Source: an uncultured Blautia sp. (lineage in GTDB: Bacteria; Bacillota; Clostridia; Lachnospirales; Lachnospiraceae). Taken from it: a stretch of DNA of 64,000 bases. Shown here piece after piece: positions 55,702-63,854 of the stretch (positions within the stretch are counted from its first letter, which is position 1; each line of letters begins with the position of its first letter). The notes under the pieces are model-generated. The model searched no databases. It was given only the letters and a program-made list of their open reading frames with translations, and was not told the DNA's origin. Position numbers and translations under genes: made by a program. The stretch lies in assembly GCA_934364795.1 (NCBI GenBank), contig CAKRMK010000012.1, positions 19,852 to 83,851 of the forward strand. Reading direction: 5' to 3'.

Positions 55702-55784
55702 TATTTTTGCAACTGGCTGCCATTTTACAGGCCCTATAGCTTTGCGTCACAGCCTTTTGACTGCTTTGCCAATAGCGTGAAAAT
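55702..55784 (-). ncRNA. c-di-GMP-I (GEMM) riboswitch aptamer
   Basis: Minus-strand sequence carries the GEMM-I landmarks in order: GGCAAA, a hairpin (GCAG-loop-CTGT) and the hallmark GACGCAAAGC, then the second hairpin with GGCCT and GGCAGCC-GTTGC at its 3' side, matching the conserved GGTAGC-GGTTACC receptor half. Promoter upstream and terminator downstream complete a class I c-di-GMP switch. Assigned by eye against the known consensus, without a covariance search. Confidence 0.85.
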
Positions 55785-55833
55785 ACACGCTGTATCTGTA
55801 TTTACTTTTAAATTAAACTATATTGCTCTGGGA

Positions 55834-55862
55834 ATTATAGCATCAGCCTGACAGTTTTTCAA
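55834..55862 (-). promoter_or_regulatory. Promoter of the riboswitch transcript
   Basis: TTGAAA (55857-55862), 17 bases, TATAAT (55834-55839), 50 bases before the aptamer. Confidence 0.7.
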
Positions 55863-55911
55863 TAAAAAATTGTAATGAAAACCAATTTATTTGTATGACC
55901 CAGAATATGTT

Positions 55912-57270
55912 TTAAATCTCCAGCAGATTCTTAATTGCCTCCATATAGACAAGAACTGCTTCTTCCATTTCAGATACCAGGATAAATTCGTCTGCGCCAT
56001 GAATGTGATAATCCATTCCCAGCTTCTCCGGACCAAAGGCAATAATATTTTTCAGGGATTTTGCATAAGTTCCACCACCGATTACCATTGGCTCATTCTT
56101 AGTATCGCCTGTTACATCTACATATGCTTTGTATAGTGCATTTACAAGTGGGGACTCTCTTGGGAAAAATAATGGCTCACCGATTTCTCCTATTTCAATC
56201 TTTCCGTTTTCATCCTCAAGCTTGCCTTCGCACATTTTCAGAATTTCTTCTTTTTTCAAAGTAACCGGAACTCTTATATCAATGGTGCAGGAGATAACAC
56301 CGTCTGTGGTTTTCACGATTCCATTGCAGAAAGTCAGATCACCGTATTCATCTGCAAACTTAAGTCCCACACCAGATCCGTCACAGGCTGTTCCAAGATG
56401 GGAATTGTAAAATTTCACAAAGTCATCTTCAAATCCGGCTTTTTCAAGGCATTCACAGGTTACCCCTGCCGCATTGATTCCAAGTGAAGGTGTACTGGCA
56501 TGTGCCGGGATTCCTTTTGCAAAAATGGTAATGTTCCCCTTTTCCTCTGTCACCTTATAGGACTGAAGTTTTGTTTCAGCTAAAACGGCCTCCAGTTTTT
56601 CTTTCAGTCCGTTTTCTGCCGGAATCACAGTGGTACAGGTATCACAAACAGCGTTGGAAACAAATCCACCTTCCATTGACAGAATTTTCGTATTCTTGGA
56701 ATATGCCATCATGGACATATGTCCCTTTTCACCGTGGATACAAGGGAAGTTGGCATCCGGGGTAAATCCGCAGGATAACTCTTCTTCCACTTCATTGTAA
56801 TGTTCCATACATTTGGAACCGGTTTCTTCGTTGCAGCCCATGATCAGGCGGACTCTTTTATTTAACTTTACCCCGGAATCTTTAAGCAGTTTCATGGCAT
56901 ACAGTGCTTCTATAACAGGGCCCTTATCATCTGTGGTTCCTCTTCCGTATACATGATCGCCAACACGGGTCAGTTTAAATGGGTCATATGTCCAGTCACC
57001 GCCAACAGGAACTATGTCAAGATGTCCGGCAATTCCTACAATTTCTTCTCCCTCTCCCATCTGAGCATAGCCACAGTAATTGTCAAGATTTACAGTTTCA
57101 AAACCAAGCTCCTGTGCAATCTTAAGTCCTTCTGCAAGGGCTCTTGCCGGCCCCTCTCCAAAAGGCATTCCCTCTTTTGGGTTGTCCCGTTTGGAATCAA
57201 TGGCAACCAGCTTTCCCAGATTTTCTAACATTTCCTCTGATAATGCATGGATTTGTTCTTTTGTATTCAT
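55912..57270 (-). CDS. M20 family dipeptidase (PepV/Sapep-like)
   Basis: 452 aa. Zinc-dependent peptidase. Metal ligands in AGHLDIVPVGGDWTYDPF (His), GRGTTDDKGPVIEAL (Asp) and MGCNEETGSKCMEHY (Glu-Glu); GGGTYAKSL near the C-terminus. The large insertion in the lid domain and the length are typical of PepV, which cleaves dipeptides. Monocistronic here. Confidence 0.93.
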   Translation of the reverse strand: MNTKEQIHALSEEMLENLGKLVAIDSKRDNPKEGMPFGEGPARALAEGLKIAQELGFETVNLDNYCGYAQMGEGEEIVGIAGHLDIVPVGGDWTYDPFKLTRVGDHVYGRGTTDDKGPVIEALYAMKLLKDSGVKLNKRVRLIMGCNEETGSKCMEHYNEVEEELSCGFTPDANFPCIHGEKGHMSMMAYSKNTKILSMEGGFVSNAVCDTCTTVIPAENGLKEKLEAVLAETKLQSYKVTEEKGNITIFAKGIPAHASTPSLGINAAGVTCECLEKAGFEDDFVKFYNSHLGTACDGSGVGLKFADEYGDLTFCNGIVKTTDGVISCTIDIRVPVTLKKEEILKMCEGKLEDENGKIEIGEIGEPLFFPRESPLVNALYKAYVDVTGDTKNEPMVIGGGTYAKSLKNIIAFGPEKLGMDYHIHGADEFILVSEMEEAVLVYMEAIKNLLEI

Positions 57271-57334
57271 AATTATTTTCCGCCTTTCTGTTTAAATCAT
57301 AAATCATTAATCCTGCCTGATTATTCTGTAAAAA

Positions 57335-58189
57335 TCAGCTTTTGGGTTGATACCGCATGTCCGAAACGTTGTAAACTGTCACAAAGGCCTTAGGGTCCTC
57401 ATGATTGATGTAATTCATCAGCCGCTGATACTCTGATTTATCCACAATTGTGATGATCTCATTTCTTTTTTGCATATTGTAGGCACCAATGGATTCGTAG
57501 ATGGTAGCACCGCTGTGCAGATCTTCAATAATAAATCTGCGAAGCTCTTCCTCTTTTTGTGTAATGATGCACACTCGTCTTTTGATATTATGGTCAAAAA
57601 TAAAATGATCCAGAATTATTCCATTAAAATATGTTCCCAGAATACTAAGGACAACTGTCTTTTTGTCATACACAAGTGCAGCAGAAAGAGCCACACACAT
57701 TCCCGACAAGGACATGGCCTTTCCCAGCTCCATATGCAGGTATTTGTTCATGATCTTTGCCACAATATCCAGACCGCCGGAAGAGGCATTTCTGTTAAAA
57801 AGAATACTAAGTCCTACACTGACTACCAGAATATAACAAAGCACATCCAGTTCCTGGCTTCCGGTCATGGATTCAAAATTCGGAAATATTTTCTCGAAAA
57901 GTCCGATAAACAGTGGAAGCACAATGCTGGTGTATACCGTTTTTACCCCAAATTCCTTTCCGCAGGTAAAAAATCCAATGATCAAAAGAACCACATTTAA
58001 AATCATGGTGATCGCAGACAGTGGCAATGGCACAAAATTGGAAAGAACAATTCCAAGACCAGAGATACTGCTTACTGACGTATGGCTTGGCACCAGAAAG
58101 AAATAAACTGCGGCTGCAATGATGGCTACTGCACCGGTCAGAATAAAGGTTTCCTTTAGGACTTCCATGTAATTTAGCTGTTTTTTCAT
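57335..58189 (-). CDS. YitT family membrane protein
   Basis: About 284 aa from the internal methionine MKKQLNYMEV, which has GGAAAGG upstream; the longer frame begins inside repeat R2. Five to six membrane helices in two YitT repeats (GLGIVLSNFVPLPLSAITMILNVVLL; SVGLSILFNRNASSGGLDIVAKIMNKY), then a cytoplasmic DUF2179 domain (RRVCIITQKEEELRRFIIEDLHSGATIYESIGAY). Function unknown. Confidence 0.88.
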   Translation of the reverse strand: MKKQLNYMEVLKETFILTGAVAIIAAAVYFFLVPSHTSVSSISGLGIVLSNFVPLPLSAITMILNVVLLIIGFFTCGKEFGVKTVYTSIVLPLFIGLFEKIFPNFESMTGSQELDVLCYILVVSVGLSILFNRNASSGGLDIVAKIMNKYLHMELGKAMSLSGMCVALSAALVYDKKTVVLSILGTYFNGIILDHFIFDHNIKRRVCIITQKEEELRRFIIEDLHSGATIYESIGAYNMQKRNEIITIVDKSEYQRLMNYINHEDPKAFVTVYNVSDMRYQPKS

Positions 58190-58226
58190 AATGATACCTT
58201 TCCTGTTTTTTATACGGGAGCCTGCC

Positions 58227-58374
58227 CCAAAAACTTTCTGTAAAATGTCCATCACAATTTGTGGGAGATTTTCCCCGGATAAGGGCATCGTAGCGAACCA
58301 CGCAGACTGAATTCGGGTAAAATATGCCGCAAAGTGGGGGCGGAAATGATTTTTTTGCAGGCTCTGGTCAACTG
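58227..58374. repeat. Dispersed repeat R2, copy B, palindromic ends
   Basis: Begins GAGCCTGCCCC and ends TTTGCAGGCTC, giving imperfect inverted ends around about 145 bases. The interior aligns with 12452-12570. It is followed by the stem GAGAGT/ACTCTC at 58374-58398. It lies in the leader of the YitT gene, so YitT transcripts starting upstream would contain it. The rest of 58190-58481 holds no gene. Confidence 0.65.
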
Positions 58375-58481
58375 AGAGTAGATTTTAAATCCACTCTCAA
58401 AGCTGACTATATTTTTGCATGTCACAACAGGTAAATTATAACAACTTGCCACATGTTATACAAGCCATAAAAAATGTTCTT

Positions 58482-59441
58482 CTACTTCACCGTCACTTTA
58501 CATTTTACGGATAAGCTTCCTGCTTTCACAGTGATATAAGCCGTTCCTTTCTTTTTGCCTGTAATCTTTCCGTTTTTGTTTACAACTGCCACCTTCGTAT
58601 TGGATGATGTGTAAACCAGTTTACTGTTTGTACCGTATTTCTTTGGTTTTAATGTGATGCTCTTGCCTTTTTTTATGGTAGCTGACGATTTTACATTGGC
58701 AATTCCAGGGACTGTTATGGTACAGTAAGCTTTTTTCTTTCCTGCCTTCACAGTAATCTTTGCAATTCCCGGACCTTTGGCTGTGATTTTTCCCTTGCTG
58801 TTCACGGTTGCAACTTTTTTATCAGAGGTACTGTAGGTGATTTTCTCCACGCTGGTAATTGGAAGCAGTACCGGTTTCAGGGACAGATTTTTTCCTTTGC
58901 TGATTGTCGCTTTACTCTGGATTCCTGTAATCTTTTTCGTTGCAACGGCTGTTTTTTGCACTTTTACATTAATCGTCTTTTTCAGACCACTCTTTAAAGT
59001 TATGGTAATTTTTGCAGATCCGGTTTTCTTCTTTGCTGTAATGGTACAGGTTCCGTTTTCCTTTCCGGAAACTTTCACAATTGCTGTGTTGCTGGATTTC
59101 CAGAATTTTACAGCATCACCTTTTGCCATTTCAGATACTACAAACCGGGTTGTTTTCTGTCCGATTTTCAGGACAATGCTGTCTGCTGACACACCCATAG
59201 AAGGATTCAGTTTGTTTCCATTTTTTCTGCTTTCTTCTGTACCGCATACAGTACAGATATAGTTTTGCACTTCTTCCGCAAATACTGTAGCTTCAGAAAT
59301 TGTTTTCCATTCCCCCCACTGATGGCCTGTTTTGCTTCCTGAATCGGAAACTGTGTTAGCTACCTGATTTGTTATATCGGTTTCTTCTGTAAAAGCAATC
59401 CCTTCTATATTTGCAGCAGGAGCTATACCTGTTACTTTATA
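58482..59441 (-). pseudogene. Truncated Ig-like (Big_2) surface protein
   Basis: The open frame runs from 59441 to 58482, but no start lies before the internal methionine at 59270 that has a ribosome site, and the upstream part (VTGIAPAANIEG, then a TGHQWGEWKTISEAT segment and an NYICTVCGTEE cysteine motif) reads as a secreted protein that has lost its signal peptide: a stop lies 1 codon before it. Then follow three Ser/Thr/Lys-rich Ig-like Big_2 repeats (KVSGKENGTCTITAKKKTG; KVATVNSKGKITAKGPG; KVAVVNKNGKITGKKKG). Cell-surface adhesion is the usual context. It could still be expressed from an internal start, but export would fail. Confidence 0.65.
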
Positions 59442-59552
59442 TCAAGAAAAACCATCAGATTTCCCCGCATAACATCGTAGTCATACCAAACTGAAAATAA
59501 TCGCTTCGATAATAATCTTTCCGGTCATAACCCTGTCCCTTTCCTGTATCCT

Positions 59553-60488
59553 TTATATTTTTTGTCTGATCCATTCATGTAATGCAGCCGAAAGTCTTTT
59601 ATCTATGTCCTTTCTGGCTGCTTCGCATTCATTGGGATATTCTTTTGCAGCTTTAAATACAAACCGCAAAACAAATTTCAGCCCCACAGGCAAAGCGGTG
59701 CGTAGCATGGATTCCGGCAATACAAAATGGGTGCCATGCTCATAAATAAGGGTTTCATACCGGCAGCTATGTGGTCTTTCTTTCAGCCGCTGATCCATAC
59801 GGCGAATATATTTGCCAGCCTCCCAGAAGGAATCATCATCAGCCCCTACCAGTATCAGTTTTCCCTTTATATTTTCCACCTTTATCATTTCTTCCTCTGT
59901 GTGCTCTCTCGCTTTTTCGGAATCAATGAACAGACAAGTGCTGCGTTCAAAATCACCGGAGCCTTTTGTCTCTTCCTCTATTTTCTGACAGTATACCGGA
60001 TGTTCATATACAAAGGGCATATATGCAAGGGGTTTTCCTTTCCAGGAAAGAGTAGAAGCACCTGGAACCGGCCATTCCCTGCATCCATCCTTTTTTCCCT
60101 GCTCAAAGCCCTGCCACACAAAATCGCTGGCCGTGAGAGCAAAAGTCAGGGTAATGTCTGAAAAATAAGATGCAGCCACAAGGGAATCCATGCCAGTGGT
60201 GCTCATTCCCATAATGCCAATTTTGCGGTTTCCATTTTTCTTCAGCCATCCGATTGCTGTCTCAATTCTCTCCAGAGGATAATTTACATGGCTGTAATTC
60301 TTTTTTCCAGGTGAAATGCAAAGAACATTCACACCATTTTTGTGAAGCCATTTTGCGCCGCATTTTGCCATATAATCATTGGGATCATCACCGAATAAGC
60401 CGATTATCGCGCAACTGGCTCCGGCAGGATTTTCATAGTAAGTACCATAAAACCCTTCTTTTTCATTTTCAAAATACTGTTTTTTCAA
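59553..60488 (-). CDS. Acyl-CoA thioesterase/BAAT C-terminal-type alpha/beta hydrolase
   Basis: 311 aa. The TTG start at 60488 is accepted because AGAGGTGAT lies 7 bases upstream and no other start fits. Nucleophile elbow GIMGMSTTGMDSLVA (Ser, about residue 98), acid in LILVGADDDSFWEA, histidine in YEHGTHFVLPE. This resembles the C-terminal domain of bile acid-CoA:amino acid N-acyltransferases and related bacterial hydrolases. The substrate is unknown; the bile-acid link is by family name only. Confidence 0.78.
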   Translation of the reverse strand: MKKQYFENEKEGFYGTYYENPAGASCAIIGLFGDDPNDYMAKCGAKWLHKNGVNVLCISPGKKNYSHVNYPLERIETAIGWLKKNGNRKIGIMGMSTTGMDSLVAASYFSDITLTFALTASDFVWQGFEQGKKDGCREWPVPGASTLSWKGKPLAYMPFVYEHPVYCQKIEEETKGSGDFERSTCLFIDSEKAREHTEEEMIKVENIKGKLILVGADDDSFWEAGKYIRRMDQRLKERPHSCRYETLIYEHGTHFVLPESMLRTALPVGLKFVLRFVFKAAKEYPNECEAARKDIDKRLSAALHEWIRQKI

Positions 60489-60588
60489 AAAACGATCACC
60501 TCTATTTTTTGTTAGTTTGCACTTACTTCTATTTTACCACATAAATTTTCTCTGGCACATAATTTTGCCAAAAAATAGAGACAAAAAA

Positions 60589-61521
60589 TCAACGAAAATC
60601 TGCTAATAGTTTTTCCCAGGGTTCATAACCTTTCATATATGCAAATTCTTTTTCGTCTTGAAAGCCCAAAAGCAGTTCTTTTTTCATTTCTTTGGTATAT
60701 GGATTTTTAACCTCCCGGAATTTCATATGTCTGTATAATTCAGAGTTCTGAAAATCACATATCGTATCCACATTTTCCAGCAATTGCTTTGCTACCTGGA
60801 AAGTGCCTTCTACATTTTTCTCGGCAGTCACAATATTTAGCATTGCTGCACATTCACTGTATTTTCCCATTTCAAAAACACCGGCCAGTGCACATATTTT
60901 TTCTGCCAGGAATCTTGCGTATCCAGGATCATTTTTTTCAAGAGCTTTTGTTATCATTATTCCAAAAGCCAGATTTAAGATGGTATATTCTGAAAAAATT
61001 ACATCTTCCAGTTTTTCGTAGGCTTCTTCGTTTTTCCCCTGTTTCATATATAATCGGCCCTGATATATCTTTTTTGTGGAATCATAATCGGAAAAATAGT
61101 TCAGATATTTCTCAGCCATTGCATAGTTCTCTTTTCTTAAATAAAAGCCAAACAGGGAATCGGCAGCGTGATGCTGGATTTTTTCATCTTTATCACTTAG
61201 CGCCGTTTCGTACCAGGAATTAATCTGTTCATCATACTGATCAGGATTTTCACACATTCCTATGAGTCTTCGTGAGTCAAGCATCACTGCTACCTGCCAG
61301 ATCAGCATATTACAATTTGGGTATTTATTGATGATATTTACTGCCCATTGATAGGTTTTTTCATAGCCTTCTTCGGAAAACATTTTTCCATTTTCTGAAT
61401 AAGTTCCGTAATTTCAATGTCTGTCAGATTTTCGTGAAAAGACAACAGGGTATTTTGCCATCTCTTCTTGAGTGAAACCCGATTCTTTTCTGTATTTTTT
61501 TATTACGCTTCCAATATTCAT
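60589..61521 (-). pseudogene. Broken XRE-family regulator with TPR-like C-terminus
   Basis: The gene starts properly at 61521 (AGGAG, ATG) with MNIGSVIKKYRKESGFTQEEMAKY, the first two helices of an XRE helix-turn-helix. It then jumps: about 38 residues of the DNA-binding domain are missing, and the next recognisable piece, LLSFHENLTDIEITELIQKMEK, lies in another frame. A second shift near 61385 returns to the frame of the long helical-repeat part (MFSEEGYEKTYQWAVNIINKYP...to the end). Thus one deletion of roughly 115 bases and a frameshift. The C-terminal 264 residues alone form an open frame. Confidence 0.7.
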
Positions 61522-61651
61522 TCTTATTCTCTCCTGATTGAAATTCCAAAAGTTTTTGTGGTTAAATCATAACAAGATTGGAGACGGGACACAATTGAAT
61601 TGTTGTTAAATAATCTTCATATTTTTTTACTGCCAGGAAAGTTAAAAACGA

Positions 61652-61677
61652 ATTTATGTAATTGAGTGGATGGGTTG
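61652..61677 (+). repeat. Direct repeat R3, left copy
   Basis: TTTATGTAATTG(A/G)GTGGATGG(G/A)TTG occurs here and, in the same orientation, at 62713-62738. The two copies bracket the YgiT and NMT1 genes at a distance of 1.06 kb. Confidence 0.6.
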
Positions 61678-61745
61678 TGTAATCTGATCACTGATTGATA
61701 CTATACGGTATTTTCAGAAGAAATGTAATAAAATATAAGAGATTC

Positions 61746-61991
61746 TCAAGCTACTTGCGGATAATCAATAACAGCAATTTCCTGCATCAGTTTCTTTGCC
61801 ATATTTACTATTGCTTCAAGGCGTTCAGCAATTTCGTCTGTATAATATTTTTCCCCACACTGCTCACATTCAAGACATGGAACATTCTTAATTACGATAA
61901 TGCAGTTTTTATAATTTACGACATGTGTTGTCGTACTATTTACGGTTGTGCTATTTTTGCAATACATATTTTTATCTTTACATATACCCAA
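61746..61991 (-). CDS. YgiT-type zinc-finger protein (orphan antitoxin-like)
   Basis: 81 aa at most; the TTG start at 61991 is uncertain, and an ATG (MYCKNS) lies 9 codons in. Zinc-finger half: CK...YCK early, then CLECEQCGEKYYTDEIAERLEAIV, the conserved YgiT/MqsA-N pattern; THVVNYKNCIIVIKNVP between them is also typical. Usually the first cysteine pair is CxxC in the first five residues; here it is altered, so the N-terminus may be degraded. Such proteins pair with a DUF4258 or MqsR toxin, and none is visible upstream. Confidence 0.65.
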   Translation of the reverse strand: MGICKDKNMYCKNSTTVNSTTTHVVNYKNCIIVIKNVPCLECEQCGEKYYTDEIAERLEAIVNMAKKLMQEIAVIDYPQVA

Positions 61992-62013
61992 TTTTCAACT
62001 ATGATAATTACAG

Positions 62014-62140
62014 GATTATTTGAGGTGGTAAATTTCGTTGCAACCACGCCCCCTATGGGTTAAAAGAGATGCAGGAGCCGCGACGCCTGCCAAATAATCG
62101 CTTTCATCAAATGCTCTGTTCCGAATGGATAGGGCTTTTT
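62014..62140 (+). ncRNA. Candidate structured leader RNA: three-way junction plus terminator
   Basis: P1: GATTATTTG (62014-62022) with CAAATAATC (62091-62099), 9 perfect pairs. P2: GTGGT (62025-62029) with ACCAC (62043-62047), loop AAATTTCGTTGCA. P3: GCAGG (62071-62075) with CCTGC (62086-62090), loop AGCCGCGACG, abutting P1. J2/3 (62048-62070) holds CCCCCTATGGGTTAAAAGAG. Downstream, ATAGGG (62129-62134) can pair with CCCTAT in J2/3 and is followed by CTTTTTATTTT, a switch-like alternative. It leads to a binding-protein gene 84 bases further. The P2 region resembles SAM-II/SAM-V cores, but not enough to assign. Confidence 0.5.
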
Positions 62141-62223
62141 ATTTTGCAATAAAAATTATATGTTGAACTATTTTCCTGCCTTCTGCATACCCTAACAGCA
62201 GAAGTCTTAAAAGGAGTATCTAC

Positions 62224-62694
62224 ATGAAAAATAAAAAATGGATCTCACTGGCGGCCGCTGCCGTACTAGCGGTGACTGCGCTGCCGATGACAACTTTTGC
62301 TACAAAGAATGACGGAACAGATGATAAACTTACAAAAGTCACTTTAAATGAAGTCGCCCATTCTATTTTTTATGCACCGCAGTATGTGGCAATCGAAGAA
62401 GGGTATTTTGCAGAGGAAGGTCTGGATCTGACACTGGTAACTGGATTTGGTGCGGATAAAGTTCTGACTGCTTTGATCTCCGGTGAGGCAGATATCGGAT
62501 TCATGGGAGCAGAAGCATCTATCTATGCGTATCAGGAAGGGGCAACCGACCCGGCAGTAAACTTTGCACAGCTTACCCAACGGGCCGGAAACTTCCTTGT
62601 GGCACGGGAAGAAATGCCTGAATTTAAATGGGAAGATCTGAAAGGGAAAAGGGTTCTTGGTGGACGTAAAGGTGGCGTACATATATCAATGTAA
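62224..62694 (+). pseudogene. Truncated NMT1/SsuA-type ABC transporter binding protein
   Basis: 156 aa of a family usually 320-340 aa. AAAGGAG precedes the ATG; the signal peptide (residues 1-26, TTFA) and lobe I are intact: LNEVAHSIFYAPQYVAIEEGYFAEEGLDL, TALISGEADIGFMGAEASIYAY, FKWEDLKGKRVLGGRKGG. It then leaves the family pattern after GG and stops within five codons; no lobe II, permease or ATPase follows. The break lies 20 bases before the right copy of repeat R3. It cannot bind ligand as it stands. Confidence 0.78.
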
Positions 62695-62712
62695 ATTATA
62701 AGACGATTGTGA

Positions 62713-62738
62713 TTTTATGTAATTGGGTGGATGGATTG
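62713..62738 (+). repeat. Direct repeat R3, right copy
   Basis: Second copy of the 26-base word at 61652-61677, with 3 or 4 differences, at the truncation point of the NMT1 gene. Confidence 0.6.
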
Positions 62739-62809
62739 AACAGTGCGAAGAAATCGCAGAAAATAGAATAGCTTTAAAATAAGTGGAAATATTTTGCTAA
62801 TATATCCAC

Positions 62810-63748
62810 TTATATTTTGCGAAATTTTGTTATCTCTTTCCAGTTACTCGGAAATCCCATATATTCAAAAAGAGCATTCAACTTCAAATTTGAATTCTGC
62901 TTTTGATATCGGTCAAAAATATGTAATAATTGCTTTTTAAACAGTAAAAAATCGGTCTTTGGAAGTAGATAACGAAAAGTAATGACTACACTAAACAAAT
63001 CATTTTTTCCATATGTGTATTTTGAACCGTTTTTAGAAATGTCCAATTTTTTATGTAACAATGTATCTGGAATATCAATATATGTGTGATAGGAAAATAA
63101 CCTTTCGTTATGAGCACATACATTTCGGTACAGTGTTAATACCTTTAAATATTTTATCATCTCATTTTTCTTGACATCTCCAAAATCTTGACAAATTGTT
63201 CCTTGCGTATTTTGAGGTAAGAATTCAAACATTTTGGATATCTGGCCAAAAGTAAGGGTATTCATAATCACCCATAACGGAATATTATGATATTTGTTAC
63301 GCTGATAAACAAGATATTCGTGATCCTTGTTTTTGTTCGCCATCATATCTAACATTTTGATTAATTTGGTAATTCCATTTTTATTTTTAGGAATATTGCC
63401 GTAATTATTGGAGTTGAGATATTCTTCCTGACGTTCGCCATGTTTTTTACAGAAATGATAAGAAATAGACGAACGCATTTTTCTTTCTACGCGGCATAAA
63501 TATTTAAAGAATATTCCACGTAACTCTTCATCAAATTCATAAAGAGCAACTATGTCTTCAAAACATGCTTCATTAATGTATTTGCGGGTATGAATATCAA
63601 TAAAGGGATGTTTATATCCACCAATTAATGCATAGTAACTGATATTCTGCAGGGATTCTACCGCAAAATCATCATCTGTAATAACTAGATTTTTTTCATT
63701 TTTCAGTTTTTCAACTTGTGCGGTATATGTAATAAACGGTTTGCTCAT
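62810..63748 (-). CDS. Abi_2 family HEPN protein (AbiF/AbiD type), RNA-associated abortive infection toxin
   Basis: 312 aa from the ATG at 63748 (GAGGT 4 bases upstream); the longer frame runs through the RNA gene and is not real. Abi_2 features: MSKPFITYTAQVEKLKNEKNLVI at the start, ALIGGYKHPFI, YEFDEELRGIFFKYLCRVERKMRSSISYHF, and the HEPN catalytic motif R-x4-H as RNVCAH (Arg208, His213). HEPN proteins of this kind are RNases that arrest the cell after phage infection. The discrete RNA just upstream matches the AbiF layout, in which an RNA antitoxin restrains the protein. Intact and apparently functional. Confidence 0.85.
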   Translation of the reverse strand: MSKPFITYTAQVEKLKNEKNLVITDDDFAVESLQNISYYALIGGYKHPFIDIHTRKYINEACFEDIVALYEFDEELRGIFFKYLCRVERKMRSSISYHFCKKHGERQEEYLNSNNYGNIPKNKNGITKLIKMLDMMANKNKDHEYLVYQRNKYHNIPLWVIMNTLTFGQISKMFEFLPQNTQGTICQDFGDVKKNEMIKYLKVLTLYRNVCAHNERLFSYHTYIDIPDTLLHKKLDISKNGSKYTYGKNDLFSVVITFRYLLPKTDFLLFKKQLLHIFDRYQKQNSNLKLNALFEYMGFPSNWKEITKFRKI

Positions 63749-63779
63749 ATGTACCTCGCTGCAAAATGTTCCGGATAAA

Positions 63780-63848
63780 GAAAAAGGAGAGGGGCCTCGG
63801 CACCCTCCCCCGATCGCAGGCTTCTCAAGTTTCTGCAATCTGATCACT
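63780..63848 (-). ncRNA. Candidate AbiF-associated antitoxin RNA, about 69 nt
   Basis: Starting near 63848, the RNA forms hairpin 1 from GATTGCAG (63833-63840) and CTGCGATC (63812-63819), 8 pairs with one G-U, around a 13-base loop; and hairpin 2 from GGGGAGGG and CCCCTCTCC (63786-63811), followed by TTTTT (63781-63785), a classic terminator. The RNA therefore ends 32 bases before the abi start codon. Position, size and pairing fit the AbiF RNA described with these genes. Confidence 0.75.
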
Positions 63849-63854
63849 AAAGAT

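Noticed and set aside
62014-62140. TPP riboswitch before the NMT1-type gene, expected because ThiY-like proteins often have one
   Set aside because: The CTGAGA and ACCTGATCTGG landmarks are absent.
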